Assembly: GCA_030295235.1 (NCBI GenBank)
Contig: AP026142.1
Location: 620,001 to 684,000, forward strand
Direction of reading: 5' to 3'
DNA from: Fistulifera solaris
Lineage: Eukaryota > Bacillariophyta > Bacillariophyceae > Naviculales > Stauroneidaceae
DNA length: 64,000 nucleotides
Every line of letters begins with the position of its first letter. The first letter of the stretch is position 1. Below, in pieces: positions 21,904 to 32,600 of this stretch. A program made the translations under genes and the position numbers. A model generated the notes under the pieces. It had not been told where the DNA came from, made no database searches, and worked only from the letters and a program-made list of their open reading frames with translations.

Positions 21904-22303
21904 ATCGCAGTCGAATGTTATTCATGGCAAAAAAACGGGCAACTCGATTTCGTTGCAGAGATGATTGCCAAGCTCGAAGTGGAATATTTTCCCAAAAACA
22001 TTCATAAAACATCAGCCATGGATCCGGCGATTGCAGCGACGATACTTCGCTGGATGGATATGCTTTTCCACAAAGTAAGAAAAATATCCTTTGGCAACTT
22101 CATAATTATCGTCATCGTGTTAGTAACATAAACAGAGTTGTCTTCAACTATTAGAACCGTCGTCCAATCCACCGGGCAATACCAATCAACCAAAGACTGT
22201 GATTCGACGCGTAGTTCCGAATAAAGTCTTTCAAGAAGGTTACTTGGGTATTGCTATTTCCCTAGCGATGCGAGTCGATAGCGCTGAAAGTTTTGTAGTT
22301 TCT
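21904..22303 (+). pseudogene. phosphodiesterase-tail-like gene fragment
   Basis: After an acceptor-like TTGATTTTTAG, a frame reads YSWQKNGQLDFVAEMIAKLE, very close to EWEAKGEAIVAEMIDKFQE at 17925-17975 in the cyclase-PDE gene. The DNA also shares GTTGCAGAGATGATTG. The frame continues to about 22075, then a GTAAG...ACAG intron (about 22076-22134) joins it in frame to SCLQLLEPSSNPPGNTNQPK and on to a stop at 22301-22303. No PDE catalytic motifs are found upstream, so this looks like a detached C-terminal end left by a local duplication, or the last exons of a degraded second copy. Confidence 0.5.
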
Positions 22304-22416
22304 TGATTGGATGACGCAATAGCCAGCCTGCCAGAAAGGACAAGAGAACCAAGCAATCTGTGAGTCATGTCCAAAATTCAATTATATAAACAAAGTTTCG
22401 TTTTCTAGGCTCCTTG

Positions 22417-23062
22417 TCATTTCCTACCATTTCCCCGATCTCGACCGTATTCATCTTCAAATTGCACCGCCTGTTCGTAAAGAGCATCAAAGTCATCCGA
22501 CAATTGTACGCGCGAGTTCTTGGCGAAATAGACGCCCTCATCCCACTGTGAGTAAGTAATTCCTTCTCCACTGACTAGTTTTTCAACTTGTCGCATGACA
22601 CTTTTCAAATTCTGCGTACTGAGTTGTTCTTGCGTATGCAAATAGTCTTCCAAATCGTCCATCCAGGCCACTTCTTGACGTAATTGCTGACGCTGTTCGG
22701 CGGTGAGTGCTGTCGTATTGTGCACGATACGACGCTTTTGGTTTTCGCACGAGAAATATCATGATCGACGTTCCGATGATCATCATCATCATTCAGCATT
22801 TGAAATGGTTCCGGTGTTTTGCTTTGACGCGTACTCCGTCGTACGACGACCGGTGATTTTTCCTTGACCACGGATCGTTTTCGCGGCAAAACTGCTTTCT
22901 TTTCAGAAGCGCAAAACTCACTTGATCCAAGCCTTTGGCTTTCAAATGTTCTTGATTGTATCGAATGTTCGCGGCGCGTTTTTCTTCGTACGTGTTGTAA
23001 TAAACACCATCTTTGGCCAAGTGTTGTTGTGTCGTTGTTGACGCATTGTTGTCAAGAACCAT
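22417..23062 (-). CDS. basic nuclear-type protein, unknown function, frame-broken
   Basis: Three overlapping minus-strand frames fit together. The first starts at 23062 with MVLDNNASTTTQQHLAKDGV and YEEKRAANIRYNQEHLKAKG; the second carries PRKRSVVKEKSPVVVRRSTR; the third gives LTAEQRQQLRQEVAWMDDLE and ends YGRDRGNGRK. Frame changes lie near 22910 and 22730. The pattern of a YExKRxxNIxxNxxxLxxLG helix followed by basic PRKR and RRSTR patches recurs in uncharacterised algal nuclear proteins and near the N-terminus of WDR76-like proteins, so DNA binding or nuclear localisation is plausible. I do not assign a family. It is divergent from the MiaB gene. Confidence 0.55.
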
Positions 23063-23330
23063 GATGTAAGCACAAATAATAGGAAGGGGAAAGGGAAGAG
23101 TAAACTAGTTTCTTTGACAACTTAGTCACCAGGTGCAAGAACTTTCCTGAGTTTCGTCGAGTGGTTTGTTGTTGTGCAGGCTAGTGCTATAGAGTGCTAC
23201 GTGAAAATAATAATGGGTATGTGAAAATGGGTGTGTGACGTTTCACAGTATTTTAACGACATTCCCTTTATTCGCTTTCGTTTCGTCCGAGGCACGCAAA
23301 AAAGCTTCCGGTACCCAACGTAGCAAGAAG

Positions 23331-23429
23331 ACACCACACGCCCAGATTTTCTGGGAATGTCAAAACACCACTCACCCAGATTTTCTGGGAACGTGAAGAC
23401 ACCACACTCCCAGATTTTCTGGGGACGTA
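23331..23429 (-). repeat. three copies of the 34-nt hairpin unit, reverse orientation
   Basis: Three diverged copies of the unit that forms the large array at 36564, here on the opposite strand. Each keeps the CCCAGATTTTCTGGG hairpin and the ACACCAC box. Confidence 0.85.
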
Positions 23430-23439
23430 CAAGGTACAT

Positions 23440-23500
23440 ACGTACAAAGTGGTACGGTACCAGGTACGGTACCAGTACCGGTACCGTACCAGGTACCGCC
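23440..23500. repeat. GGTACC-rich palindromic cluster
   Basis: A dense run of GGTACC/GTACCGGTAC short palindromes immediately after the 34-nt units. It starts with ACGTACAAAGTGGTAC, a 16-bp exact match to 3871-3886 inside the copia LTR. It sits about 190 bp upstream of the MiaB start. Confidence 0.8.
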
Positions 23501-23689
23501 GGGTAGTAGGCCATCGAGGCGAGGATTATCATCGCATCGTCCGTGCAGCGTTCGAGCGTCCTTTTATGGCCCCACTTTGCACAAAACCGCATCGCAATTG
23601 AAGAATGGAAAACACTACGGAGTATTTGTCATTCGTTCGAAAAACTCTTCATTGAACAGCAGCAATACTATTGTATATTAGTTTTTTTG

Positions 23690-25548
23690 ATGAACATAAG
23701 GGCGACTATTACATTGCACCGGCAGTTGACAAGCCGTTTCTTCTCGACCGAACGACAACGTCGTCGTCGTCTTCCGAATGATGGCAAAGTGTTGCAACAT
23801 TTTCTTTCCGACGGCCGTACTCCATCCGCAACTACTACAGCTTCATTGTTACCTCCTTACCGCGGGACGTTTCATATTAAAACGTACGGATGTCAAATGA
23901 ATGTCAATGATACCGATATTGTACGGAGTGTCTTGTTCCAGGCGGGATGGCAGGAAACCTTGCAAGAACACGACGCCACTGTTTTATTGACCAATACGTG
24001 TGCGATTCGGGAACATGCGGAAACCAAAGTATGGGATCGCCTCAAACAGTTGCGAGCATTGCAACGCAAATCTTCTTACAATAGACACGCCATTGTCGGG
24101 GTTCTCGGTTGCATGGCGGAACGACTACAACAGGATTTATTACAAGACAATTTGGCCGATTTAGTAGTCGGGCCCGATGCGTATCGTGATTTGCCTCGTT
24201 TGTTGAATACACTACTTGATGAAGAAGAAGACCAAGCATTTAATGTACAACTCAGTTTGGAAGAAACGTATGCCGATATTCAACCCGTGCGACGATCGAA
24301 AGAGGATGTCAGTGCCTTTGTTTCCATCCAACGGGGATGTGCGAATCGATGTAGTTTCTGTATTGTACCCTTCACCAGAGGACACGAACGCAGTCGGCCG
24401 ATGCAGAGTATCTTGGATGAGATACAACAATTGCATTTCGAAGAGAACGTCAAGGAAGTCACGTTGTTGGGACAAAATGTCAATTCCTATCATGATACTA
24501 GTGAAACAGCGCGACTCGCGCGACCTTATCAGGATTATCGCATGTCGAATGAAGGCTTCCATTCTCGGATTCGGCGACAGGATGCCGGATACTTTTTTGC
24601 CGATTTGTTGGAAGCCGTCAGTGACATTTCTCCCGAATTACGGGTACGCTTCACATCACCGCATCCCAAAGATTATCCCACTACATTGTTGACACTCATG
24701 GCCGAACGGCCCAATATATGTCAACATTTGCACATGCCGGCGCAGTCGGGATCGACCACTATGCTGCAGCGCATGAAACGCGGTTATACCCGAGAGGCCT
24801 ACTTGCAATTGATGAATGATGTCCACAGCATTCTTCCCGATGTGGCCATTTCGTCCGATTTTATTGCCGGATTCTGCGGAGAAACCGAAGAAGAACACGC
24901 GGATACGCTCTCCTTGATGGAACACGTTCGCTACGATCAGGCGTACATGTTTGCGTACAGCATGCGTGAAAAGACGCACGCGCATCGGACGATGCACGAC
25001 AATGTACCGGAGGATGTTAAACAACGGCGTCTACGTGAAATTATTGACGTCTTTCATCGCACTGTACAGGCAAAGAATGAAGAACGAGAGGTTGGTCGGC
25101 TTCGACTCGTTTTGGTGGAAGGCGAATCGAAGCGGAGTCAACCAGGGAATTTACGTTGGCATGGACGGACAGATCAAAATAAGCGGTTGGTGTTTGCGGT
25201 GGCGGAGAATCGACAATGCTGGACCGATGATGATTTGTTTGGGCAAAAGGATTGTTAATGGATGCAATCCCGGTACCGACTGGCCACTTGTTACCCGGTG
25301 ACTATGCCGTTGTGGAAGTGACTGAGGCGAAAGGTCACACTTTACGAGGTAAGCTGTTGTGGAAAACCTCGCTTGCTCGATTCCAGGCATCGGGGCTGTC
25401 TGGAATCGATATGGAAAAGTCAGGAGCACGCAGCTTCCGTTACGCGTCAACTGAGTCTGCCAACGGAACCTTCCGCTACTTTGGTGCACTGCTAAAGCAA
25501 AGCTATTTTAGTTTAACTAAAGAAAGCCACACAATTCAGGAATCATGA
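23690..25548 (+). CDS. CDK5RAP1: mitochondrial tRNA methylthiotransferase (MiaB/CDK5RAP1)
   Basis: A radical-SAM enzyme that adds the methylthio group to N6-isopentenyl-A37 of tRNAs. The ATG at 23690 gives a basic, Ser/Arg-rich leader (MNIRATITLHRQLTSRFFST) typical of a mitochondrial presequence. The N-terminal domain has the three cluster Cys (KTYGCQMNVND, LLTNTCAIREHAE, GVLGCMAERL). The radical-SAM motif is RGCANRCSFCIVPFTRGHE, followed by LGQNVNSYHD, and the TRAM domain has RTDQNKRLVF and GDYAVVEVTEAKGHTLRGKL. A frame break near 25235 separates the two halves of TRAM; without it the protein would end at 25258. The C-terminal 40 residues after WKTSLARF are not conserved as far as I can tell, and the true stop may lie earlier. 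Confidence 0.93.
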
Positions 25549-25580
25549 TCTTTTGAACCAGGGTATCTTTGAAGATCCAT

Positions 25581-25620
25581 TCGTTCTGCTAGGTTGGTAA
25601 GCCCTCATTGCGTTCAATAA
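25581..25620. repeat. direct repeat, copy A
   Basis: The stretch GTTCTGCTAGGTTGGTAAGC followed by CCTCATTGCGTT recurs about 200 bp later (copy B) with one change and a short insertion. Confidence 0.75.
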
Positions 25621-25721
25621 ACAAGTGCACTTTACTTTGTTTGGAAGGATGCGCCGGAAAACCTTACGAAATTGTCCTTTTCTGTATTCCCTATATGCCC
25701 AAAGTGTTGTCTGTTTTCCGA

Positions 25722-25742
25722 CACGACTGCATTTCAGTCATG
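25722..25742 (+). repeat. dispersed hairpin element, copy 3
   Basis: CACGACTG, five bases, CAGTCATG, with the upstream AAAGTGTT box about 20 bp before it. Confidence 0.75.
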
Positions 25743-25784
25743 AATCTCCATCGTTCCGAGTCAGCCTGTCATTGAAGTTCGATT

Positions 25785-25835
25785 TGTTCTGCTAGATTGG
25801 TAAGCCGTAAGCCATCATTGCGTTAAGCCAAATGC
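25785..25835. repeat. direct repeat, copy B
   Basis: Second copy of the 25581 repeat (GTTCTGCTAGATTGGTAAGC), with GTAAGCCAT inserted before the shared CATTGCGTT. Confidence 0.75.
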
Positions 25836-25931
25836 GTTTAGCTTTGGCAGCATTGACAATACGTGCCTCTTGATTTTCCGGGTCGGATAAACTCTTGTGA
25901 ATTGTGAAGTGATGTTTTCCGTAATTATGAT

Positions 25932-25959
25932 CACGACTGGATTTCGGTGACGAGTCATG
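25932..25959 (+). repeat. dispersed hairpin element, copy 4
   Basis: CACGACTGGATTTC followed by a slightly longer right arm ending GAGTCATG, 210 bp after copy 3 in the same orientation. Confidence 0.6.
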
Positions 25960-26122
25960 AATGACAGATCCGCCACGTGACAAATGAATGAACGACGTGA
26001 TGATGTTTTGATGTTGCGGAAGCATAATCTCTGTACTACCAGTACTCCGTTCTATTTTCAAAACACAAACCAAATCAAAACAGAATAACACAAATCGAGA
26101 ACTCTCGTTTTTGCGTAGCATC

Positions 26123-26995
26123 ATGGTAGCTGCACTACCCGTCCTTTCATGGATTGGCGCGGCGGTGATAGGCACAGCACTCTTTGACAAGTTCCTGAAA
26201 CCCAAAGTGCCCTTTTACAAGTTACAAATCGACCGTTTGCCGCGTTTGCGCTACATGGATGGGCAATGGAAGACGCAACTACCGACGCGAGTCACACTAT
26301 TCAATGAAAATTATGTATCCATCGATATTTATGCAGTTTCGTTTGATTTGTTTTATGCGGATTGGTGGGATGGAAGTTTACATCACCTCGCACGTGTCGA
26401 AGATCGCCATCAACAAATTACACCAAGGGAAGATTTACTTCATTGTACATCTACTTCAATCAATTGTACTTCATCTGCAATAATAAAACAACCTCCCGTT
26501 TGGCAAATACAGCCGCGGTCGGACTTTGACTTTCAAGACGACATGTATGTCGTCTTGTCGGCTTCTCTTTATGAACTCCTGACATCGTACCTGTTCACCA
26601 TGACATCCCAATTATGGAGAGGCAGTGGACAGCTTGTATTGCCATCCACAGGTGTGGCGCATTTGCAAGTCGGAAAGATTCCCGCGACCGTCGCTCTCCT
26701 TTGTGACAATGTCGTAAATACCTGGGCCATGGCGGTCGAAGCCTTTGAGTGCCAGTTTCAAGACATCCAGTTGGCGTGGGCCGACTTGGACGAGACAGCG
26801 GAAAAGACCATGCAGAAAGCATTGAATTGGCCTTTGTTTCCAGAAACGGGAGGATTCTTTTTGAAGGAATGGACAGTCACGGCCGATGATCAATTGGATG
26901 CATTTCGGATCATCACGCTCGAAGATCCACAAGTGGAGAAGGAAACGTGCCATAATAAACAATCCATGGATATATTATTTAACAAAAGGCAATGA
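26123..26995 (+). CDS. membrane-anchored LEA2-like domain protein
   Basis: The ATG at 26123 (MVAALPVLSWIGAAVIGTAL) gives a 290-residue protein with an N-terminal membrane anchor. The part after it reads as a LEA-2/WHy-like beta domain: LPTRVTLFNENYVSIDIYAV and SFDLFYADWWDG fit the V-T-V-x-N-x-N-x-I-x-I pattern, and LFTMTSQLWRGSGQLVLPST follows as a second half. Such domains occur in stress-related and membrane-tethered proteins without enzymatic activity. The family call is by pattern and is moderate. The C-terminal 60 residues are acidic with no motif I know. Frame intact. It converges on VIPP1 with about 107 bp between the stops. Confidence 0.65.
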   Translation: MVAALPVLSWIGAAVIGTALFDKFLKPKVPFYKLQIDRLPRLRYMDGQWKTQLPTRVTLFNENYVSIDIYAVSFDLFYADWWDGSLHHLARVEDRHQQITPREDLLHCTSTSINCTSSAIIKQPPVWQIQPRSDFDFQDDMYVVLSASLYELLTSYLFTMTSQLWRGSGQLVLPSTGVAHLQVGKIPATVALLCDNVVNTWAMAVEAFECQFQDIQLAWADLDETAEKTMQKALNWPLFPETGGFFLKEWTVTADDQLDAFRIITLEDPQVEKETCHNKQSMDILFNKRQ

Positions 26996-27102
26996 ACAAA
27001 GATAACTCAAATAGATTTGTATGATAAGCTACAACAGGTAAAAAGGAACGTTCAACATGCTCTAATAGTTTCATTCGATAACCGCGCTTCAACACTTAAA
27101 AA

Positions 27103-28095
27103 TTAAAGCCCCGCCTCTTTCTTTAGCTTTTCAAATTCATCGTCCACTGACTTGTTGTCACTTTTTGCCGATGATGAACTCGATTCTTCCTTGGCAGGAT
27201 TGAGCATACCCTTCAATTTATTCAATTCATCATCTACACTGGACGCCGCCTCCAACAGTTTGAATTGATCCTCCAAAGATGATTTACTACCGGGAAGTGC
27301 CTTGGACATTTCCGACGAAATTTCGGCCGCGGCTTCCAACGCTTCAACTTTTTCTTCCATTCGTTTGAAGGCATCCATACTGGTCGAGCCCGTCAAACCC
27401 GTCAACATGTCGTTGACTTTCTGTGTGGACTGTGCCGTTCGCGCGCGAGCCACCATTTGTTCCTTCTTCGATTTGGCATCCAATATAGCACTTTCCAATG
27501 TTTGCATCCCTTCATAGAGCTTATCGATACTGCTCGCCTGTGCATCAATCTGTGCTTGCAAGGAAGCCGCTTCATCCAATTGTTGCTGTCGTCGAGTCAA
27601 GGCCTCCTTGGCCAATCCTTCGTTCGAAGCCTTCAACGCGAGTTGCGCTCGCTTGTACCAATCTTCCGCAACGGCGTCGCATTGTTCTTTTTGTTTCAAT
27701 AAACGACGTTGTGTGGCGGTGACTTCAGCGTACGATTGACGGACACTGACCAAGTCTTTCTAAATAAATGGCGTGTCGAGGATAGAAAGTGTCGAGGATG
27801 ATGGAATGATGAGACAGTTGTCTATGGACGTATAGAAACACCTTAATTCGACTTAACGTACCTGCATATCTTCTACGGCTTGCGTCATAATTTTCTCAGG
27901 ATCTTCTAAATTTTTGAGAATATTATTGAGGTTCGATTTGGCCACACGAGTGAATCGATCAAACAAATTCATTTGCAAAGAGGTCGACGACGAAGGGATC
28001 GAGACACTTGGTCGAGACGCGAAACTATTGTGCGGAACAACAGTGAAAGCACTGGTGGTCGCCAACAAGAGAGTGGCAAATCCCAATCGCACCAT
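27103..28095 (-). CDS. VIPP1: VIPP1/IM30 thylakoid membrane-remodelling protein (PspA family)
   Basis: A PspA/IM30-family ESCRT-III-like protein that assembles on plastid membranes and is needed for thylakoid biogenesis and repair. Exon 1 (28095-27862) and exon 2 (27759-27103) flank a 102-nt phase-0 intron and give 296 residues. The start MVRLGFATLLLATTSAFTVV is a signal peptide with an S-A-F junction, as expected for import into a secondary plastid. The core opens with MNLFDRFTRVAKSNLNNILK and LEDPEKIMTQAVEDMQ, the PspA signature, and is followed by long coiled coil (RRLLKQKEQCDAVAEDWYKR to about residue 250). The C-terminal part, after a Ser-rich linker (EESSSSSAKS), ends in DDEFEKLKKEAGL. 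Frame intact. Confidence 0.95.
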
Positions 28096-28751
28096 TTTTA
28101 AAAAAAAGGCGACGACAAATAAATGTAGGTCGTGAAAGGTGAGTCGATTGCGCGTAATAAAGCACTCTTTTTCTAGAAAGTCAACCAAACTCTCTCCGGA
28201 TGCTGTTCCGTGCTGCACAAGACAGAGTCAGATTAAATTGACGCGTGTTCGAAACAGGAGTGTCAAGTCGACCTTTAAATAATGGAAACGTTGCAACAGC
28301 CAGCACACAATCGCGACAACGATGATCGCGACGCGAGGACGAGATTTTTCAAAAGGTGATGACGTGGAAGTCCATGCCCATGCGTCTGCAGAGTTTGCTA
28401 CGAAAGCTACGTGCTATGGTTTTAAAGTGTAGTCTTGAATGTTTTTGTTTTTATCGACACATGGCAACGGGATATATCTTACCGGCACCGCATTCTGTCT
28501 CAGTAGTATTTCTTACTAGTAGTACGTATAAAGACTACATTCCATCACTCCGAAAGATACTTTTCGAGCTGCATTTGTTCCGGCGTTTCGATTTCAACGT
28601 GATTTCACGTAGATCGAGTAGGTTTTTTACATTGACACCACCTCGATCTTTTTCTCGTTCCTTTTGCAGTGCAAGGTCATAGTTGCAGGAATAATTCTTT
28701 GTTTGCTCTGTTGCTTTTCAACGACTGACTTATTCGCTCTGCCCTTTCAAC
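28096..28751. other. divergent promoter gap between VIPP1 and B12D-1
   Basis: The two flanking genes point away from each other, so this stretch should hold both promoters. An open frame at 28356-28682 has no recognisable protein character. I see no repeats. Confidence 0.5.
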
Positions 28752-29260
28752 ATGATGTCCCCTTTTGCTCGATTGACGGCTACCAAGATCGCACCCCGGT
28801 AAGTGCATGCAAACTGAGAGATCGTTGCGAATCTTGCCTTGCTTTTCACAAAAGACAAGGATCGCTGCCTTTTGCTTTGCAAGTTCATCAGGGTACATTT
28901 GTACACACGTTGTTACCATTGAAGTATTTGCTTGCCTTTTACTCATAACTCTCTCTCTCTCTCTCTCTCTAACAGAGTCGCGACGCGCGCTCAAAGCACT
29001 TCTTCGGTAGCCGTGCCCAAAAAAAACTTTCAAAAGGACTGGTTGAGTGATCCCTCGACATATCCCTTAATTGCGATCATGTCGATTGCTGCCAGTGGTT
29101 GTGCGGGTTTCATGGCGTACAAGCTGACGTACTGTCCCGACGTTCGTATCACGAACAAGACCAAAGTAAGCGCGAAGACAAAATGATCTATATACTTCTT
29201 TAGGGAATCTCGTACTCACACTCGATTTCTAATCAGGGTAAAGTCCTTCGTGATTGGTAG
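28752..29260 (+). CDS. B12D/NDUFA4-like small mitochondrial protein, paralogue 1
   Basis: Three exons, 28752-28798, 28976-29165 and 29237-29260, give 86 residues. The first intron ends in a (TC)10 tract before AACAG. The N-terminus is short and basic (MSPFARLTATKIAPR, then VATRAQSTSS), like a mitochondrial presequence. The core WLSDPSTYPLIAIMSIAASG then GCAGFMAYKLT is the B12D (MLRQ/NDUFA4-like) membrane helix, and PDVRITNKTKGKVLRDW ends it in the manner of the family. NDUFA4-type proteins belong to complex IV or I of the respiratory chain; the assignment to a complex is inference. It is paralogous to the gene at 35033, which lacks the second intron. Confidence 0.85.
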
Positions 29261-29603
29261 GCATTGCATTGTAGCGATACCATTCCTGCAGTTAACTTCA
29301 TCGCAAGAAAGAACTAGTCAATCCAGTTGAGTGAACTACTGTATCTCTCTCGTAAATGTATCAATGTGTGCTGTATCCACTACTAGTTTGGCTGTATTAG
29401 ATATTTTTCGTGCCGTGTCGTGTGAGGTGCTATTGAACAAACAACTGGTTCTTTCAATTGGCTTGCATTTTGATTGTAAAAAAAGCCTCAAAATAAAGTG
29501 CATGAACTGAAACGTTTACTTCGTGGATGTTTGACGCTTCCTTGGATGCTGAATGTCAACGGATGGAAGCCATAACCTGTACTTCTGTTCTTGCTTACCA
29601 TTT
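29261..29603. other. convergent 3' gap
   Basis: Between the stops of B12D-1 (plus) and the carrier fusion (minus). It contains no gene or repeat that I can see. Confidence 0.5.
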
Positions 29604-32600
29604 CTATACAGGTCCTCCTGTCTCGCTGAGAGCATTACCCAGCACGTCCAAATACTGTTTCAGGTCGTCGGCTCCAACACCAAGTGCTATCCGAACAGCA
29701 TCATAAATTAAAAATTGGAGACTCACAAGGAGCATATAAAAAACGAGACGTAGAGGCAAGCCCCGGAAAAAGCCAGCTGGTCCATCCCGTTCCAAGACCA
29801 GCTGACCCGCCGCAATCGGACTCATATTCGACTTGGTTTTCTTCATTTGACTGATGGTTACGTCGGCGGGGTTACTAACGATAGCTGCAACGATACCTCC
29901 CAAAATTCCACCCACCAAACTAATTCCCAACGACAGGTTCAGCTCTTCTTTGGCAGCTGGAAAGACGTTGTACAAGTAGGTTGTGCTCAAGTCAAAAACA
30001 GTAAACTTGGCCGCAGCAAATGGAATTTCTTTTGCCAATACAACGGGTACAGCAGAGAACAGAGAGAAAAATCCTTCTTCAGCTACCATTCTGTTGTAAA
30101 CTGCCAAGATATTCGGAGCATAGTCTTTCTGAAAGACGGATCGGATCCTTACAGCCTCAAAAGGACTGATGACGAAGGACCCAAGAAACGCTCCGACGGA
30201 AGCCGCGGTCAAAATAATTGGGACTTCAAGCCCTGCACTCGCCGGACCAGCGAGCTCAAAAGGAAGCGTCTGGTATATTCGGTCAATGAATATGATATGC
30301 CTCCCCAGGTTAGAAAGCCCAACAACGTCGGTACCCATCCCGTAAAAAAAGCCCGTCGGACCGGAGTCGGCAAGTACGCGCTTGAAGGCTTCGATAACAT
30401 CCGGGTAGCTCTCCGGGTCTGTTTGAACCTTGACATCCGCATGAGAGTGAGAACAAACATTTAAGCAAGAGGCTCAAAAGTACGTACCTTCGTTTTCACA
30501 ACGTCAATCGGCGTTAAAGCGAGATGGACCCCTCCACAACAGATAGCTCCTGAAACAACAAATCGTAGGAATGATCCAGCGCCAAGCTGCATATCTCGCT
30601 CGATTGGTGATCTGCCTCGAGGACCAAAAATCAGGTTCGAAAATGACTGATGTGTCTTTAACGAAACTTTTCCCGGTGTCACTGTACTCGGGGTCAACAG
30701 CTAGAGTGTATCTGTTCAAGTCGGTGTCAAAAACTAAACCCACTCCACCAGGAAGAAGCTGAAGAATTTGTGTTGACGTAGATCTTGAATTAGTTCCGAA
30801 GGATGGTAAGATATCTTCCAAGCTACTGTCAGCGGACCTGATGGTACGTGGCTTATAGATTTCGGCGGCACTTGGATTCGGAATGGCCGAACCACTTTTC
30901 AGAATCTTTTGTTTAGCTTGGACAAAATCGTCCTCAGATTGAAAAGCATTAAAAACATCTTTTTCTGCCACGGGAAAGGCTATAACTTGAACAGGATCAT
31001 CGTAGCACCCTCTTCCAAAACATCCACTGCTACCGCTACCTCGCCTAGCCGCGAAATTTATAATCGATTCAACGGAGTTGGGGTCACTTGGGTTTGGCAT
31101 TTTCGCCCTCATCTCTTTGGTCGGTATTGATGTGGCAGGAAGCGGCTGATCTGGGGAGATCACTCGAGCCATTAGAGGATCGTTCATGTTTACACGCGCT
31201 GTTAGTGGCGGAGGTTCCACATAAACCTCAATAGGTTTCTCGCACCCATATCCGGTTCCATTGTTTAAGATTATTATATCAGAAACCTCATACTCCAACA
31301 CAGCAGTAGCCGTAGCCGTCACTCCCCCGTTTTGCACGGAAGCTTCGGGTGGCGCAATACGGATTCGAATTATTTCTTTTCAGTGTAACCAGAGCCAGGA
31401 TTCAGTAGCTGTATTCGTTCGATACGTCCTTTGTTGGGACCACCACGAAAAAGAAAAGCTTTGGCTTCGGCTATTTCTCCTTCTTCTCCACTTTCAAATC
31501 GTAAACTAGCAGGCGGTGATACTGTTACTTCAGGCGGTTTGGCATAGCCTGCACCTCTGTTGACGACATCGATCCTCAATATTTTACCGTTGGGCGATAA
31601 AATGGCTCGTCCTGTAGCCGTTTGGAAGGACTCTCCAGCGTCGGGTGGAGGAAACCGAACCTCGGGAGGACCATAGCCAGGGGCATAACCAGACCCAGGA
31701 TCCAAAATACGGACGGAGGAAATGCTGCCGTTGTCTATAGCTGCCAAAAGTTTGCTGATTTCATCGACTGGTTGGTTTTTCTCCATCAACGCAAACAAAA
31801 GCGCAATTTGTCGACGAGCCTCTTTAATTTCTCTTTCCATCCGCGCCTCTTCTTTCTCAGATAGAGGTGACAGGCCATCTTTTTCTCTGGATTTTCTTAG
31901 CGCTTCGGTCGACGGACAATATCTTTCCAACAGAGATAGCAAAAGGCGACGAGGTCCATCATCTTTTGCACGATATTCTTGCAACCCAACTTCGACACTC
32001 GCAGAGAATGCACCAAACTGATTTAGCCGGAATTTATTGACCTCTTCTTCCGACGCTGTAATCGGAATTATTCTAGCCCGCTCGTACCACCACTTCTGAC
32101 ATGCCTTGTCGAAGCAAAGAAGAAACCGGCTCAAATATGTGACGAAACGGACATTGTAACCATCCTTTTCCACATCAAATACTGTCACTCCCGTTCTTTT
32201 GTTCACAGGGGTAGCTTCCCATTTTTCTAATGTTGCTGCATTCGCAGCGTCTGTCGCTCCGAGCACACTCGCTGCCGCAATTAATGACGAGGCAAAGAAT
32301 AAGCGCCGTGATGTAGAGTCGTTGTGAGGCTCAATTGTGTTGGAGGAAAATTTCAGGTGGCTTTCAAAAGCATATCTGCAGCTTGAGTAAGCTGATTTGC
32401 TGAGAAGTCGTCTTTCTTATCTTGCTGAATATCCTCGGTCAGTAAACTCGCTTTCATCGGCGTCCATTTCGCCACACAGGCCCCTCGCCTAATTCGGATC
32501 AGTTTTTTTGGTTGAAACCTTTTCGTTTCGCTCGATGAAGAATGTATGAAAGGATGACGATGACTTTGAGCCGAAAGAAATGCCATTGCTGATGAAAAAA

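Noticed and set aside
24212-25024. Minus-strand frames opposite MiaB
   Set aside because: Shadows of a strongly conserved radical-SAM gene.
30262-30325. Reading the carrier through the unbroken frame (NLGRHIIFIDRIYQTLPF)
   Set aside because: That stretch has no carrier likeness, whereas the shifted frame gives GWVPTLLGFLTWGGISYSL, which fits the carrier repeat; the two shifts compensate.
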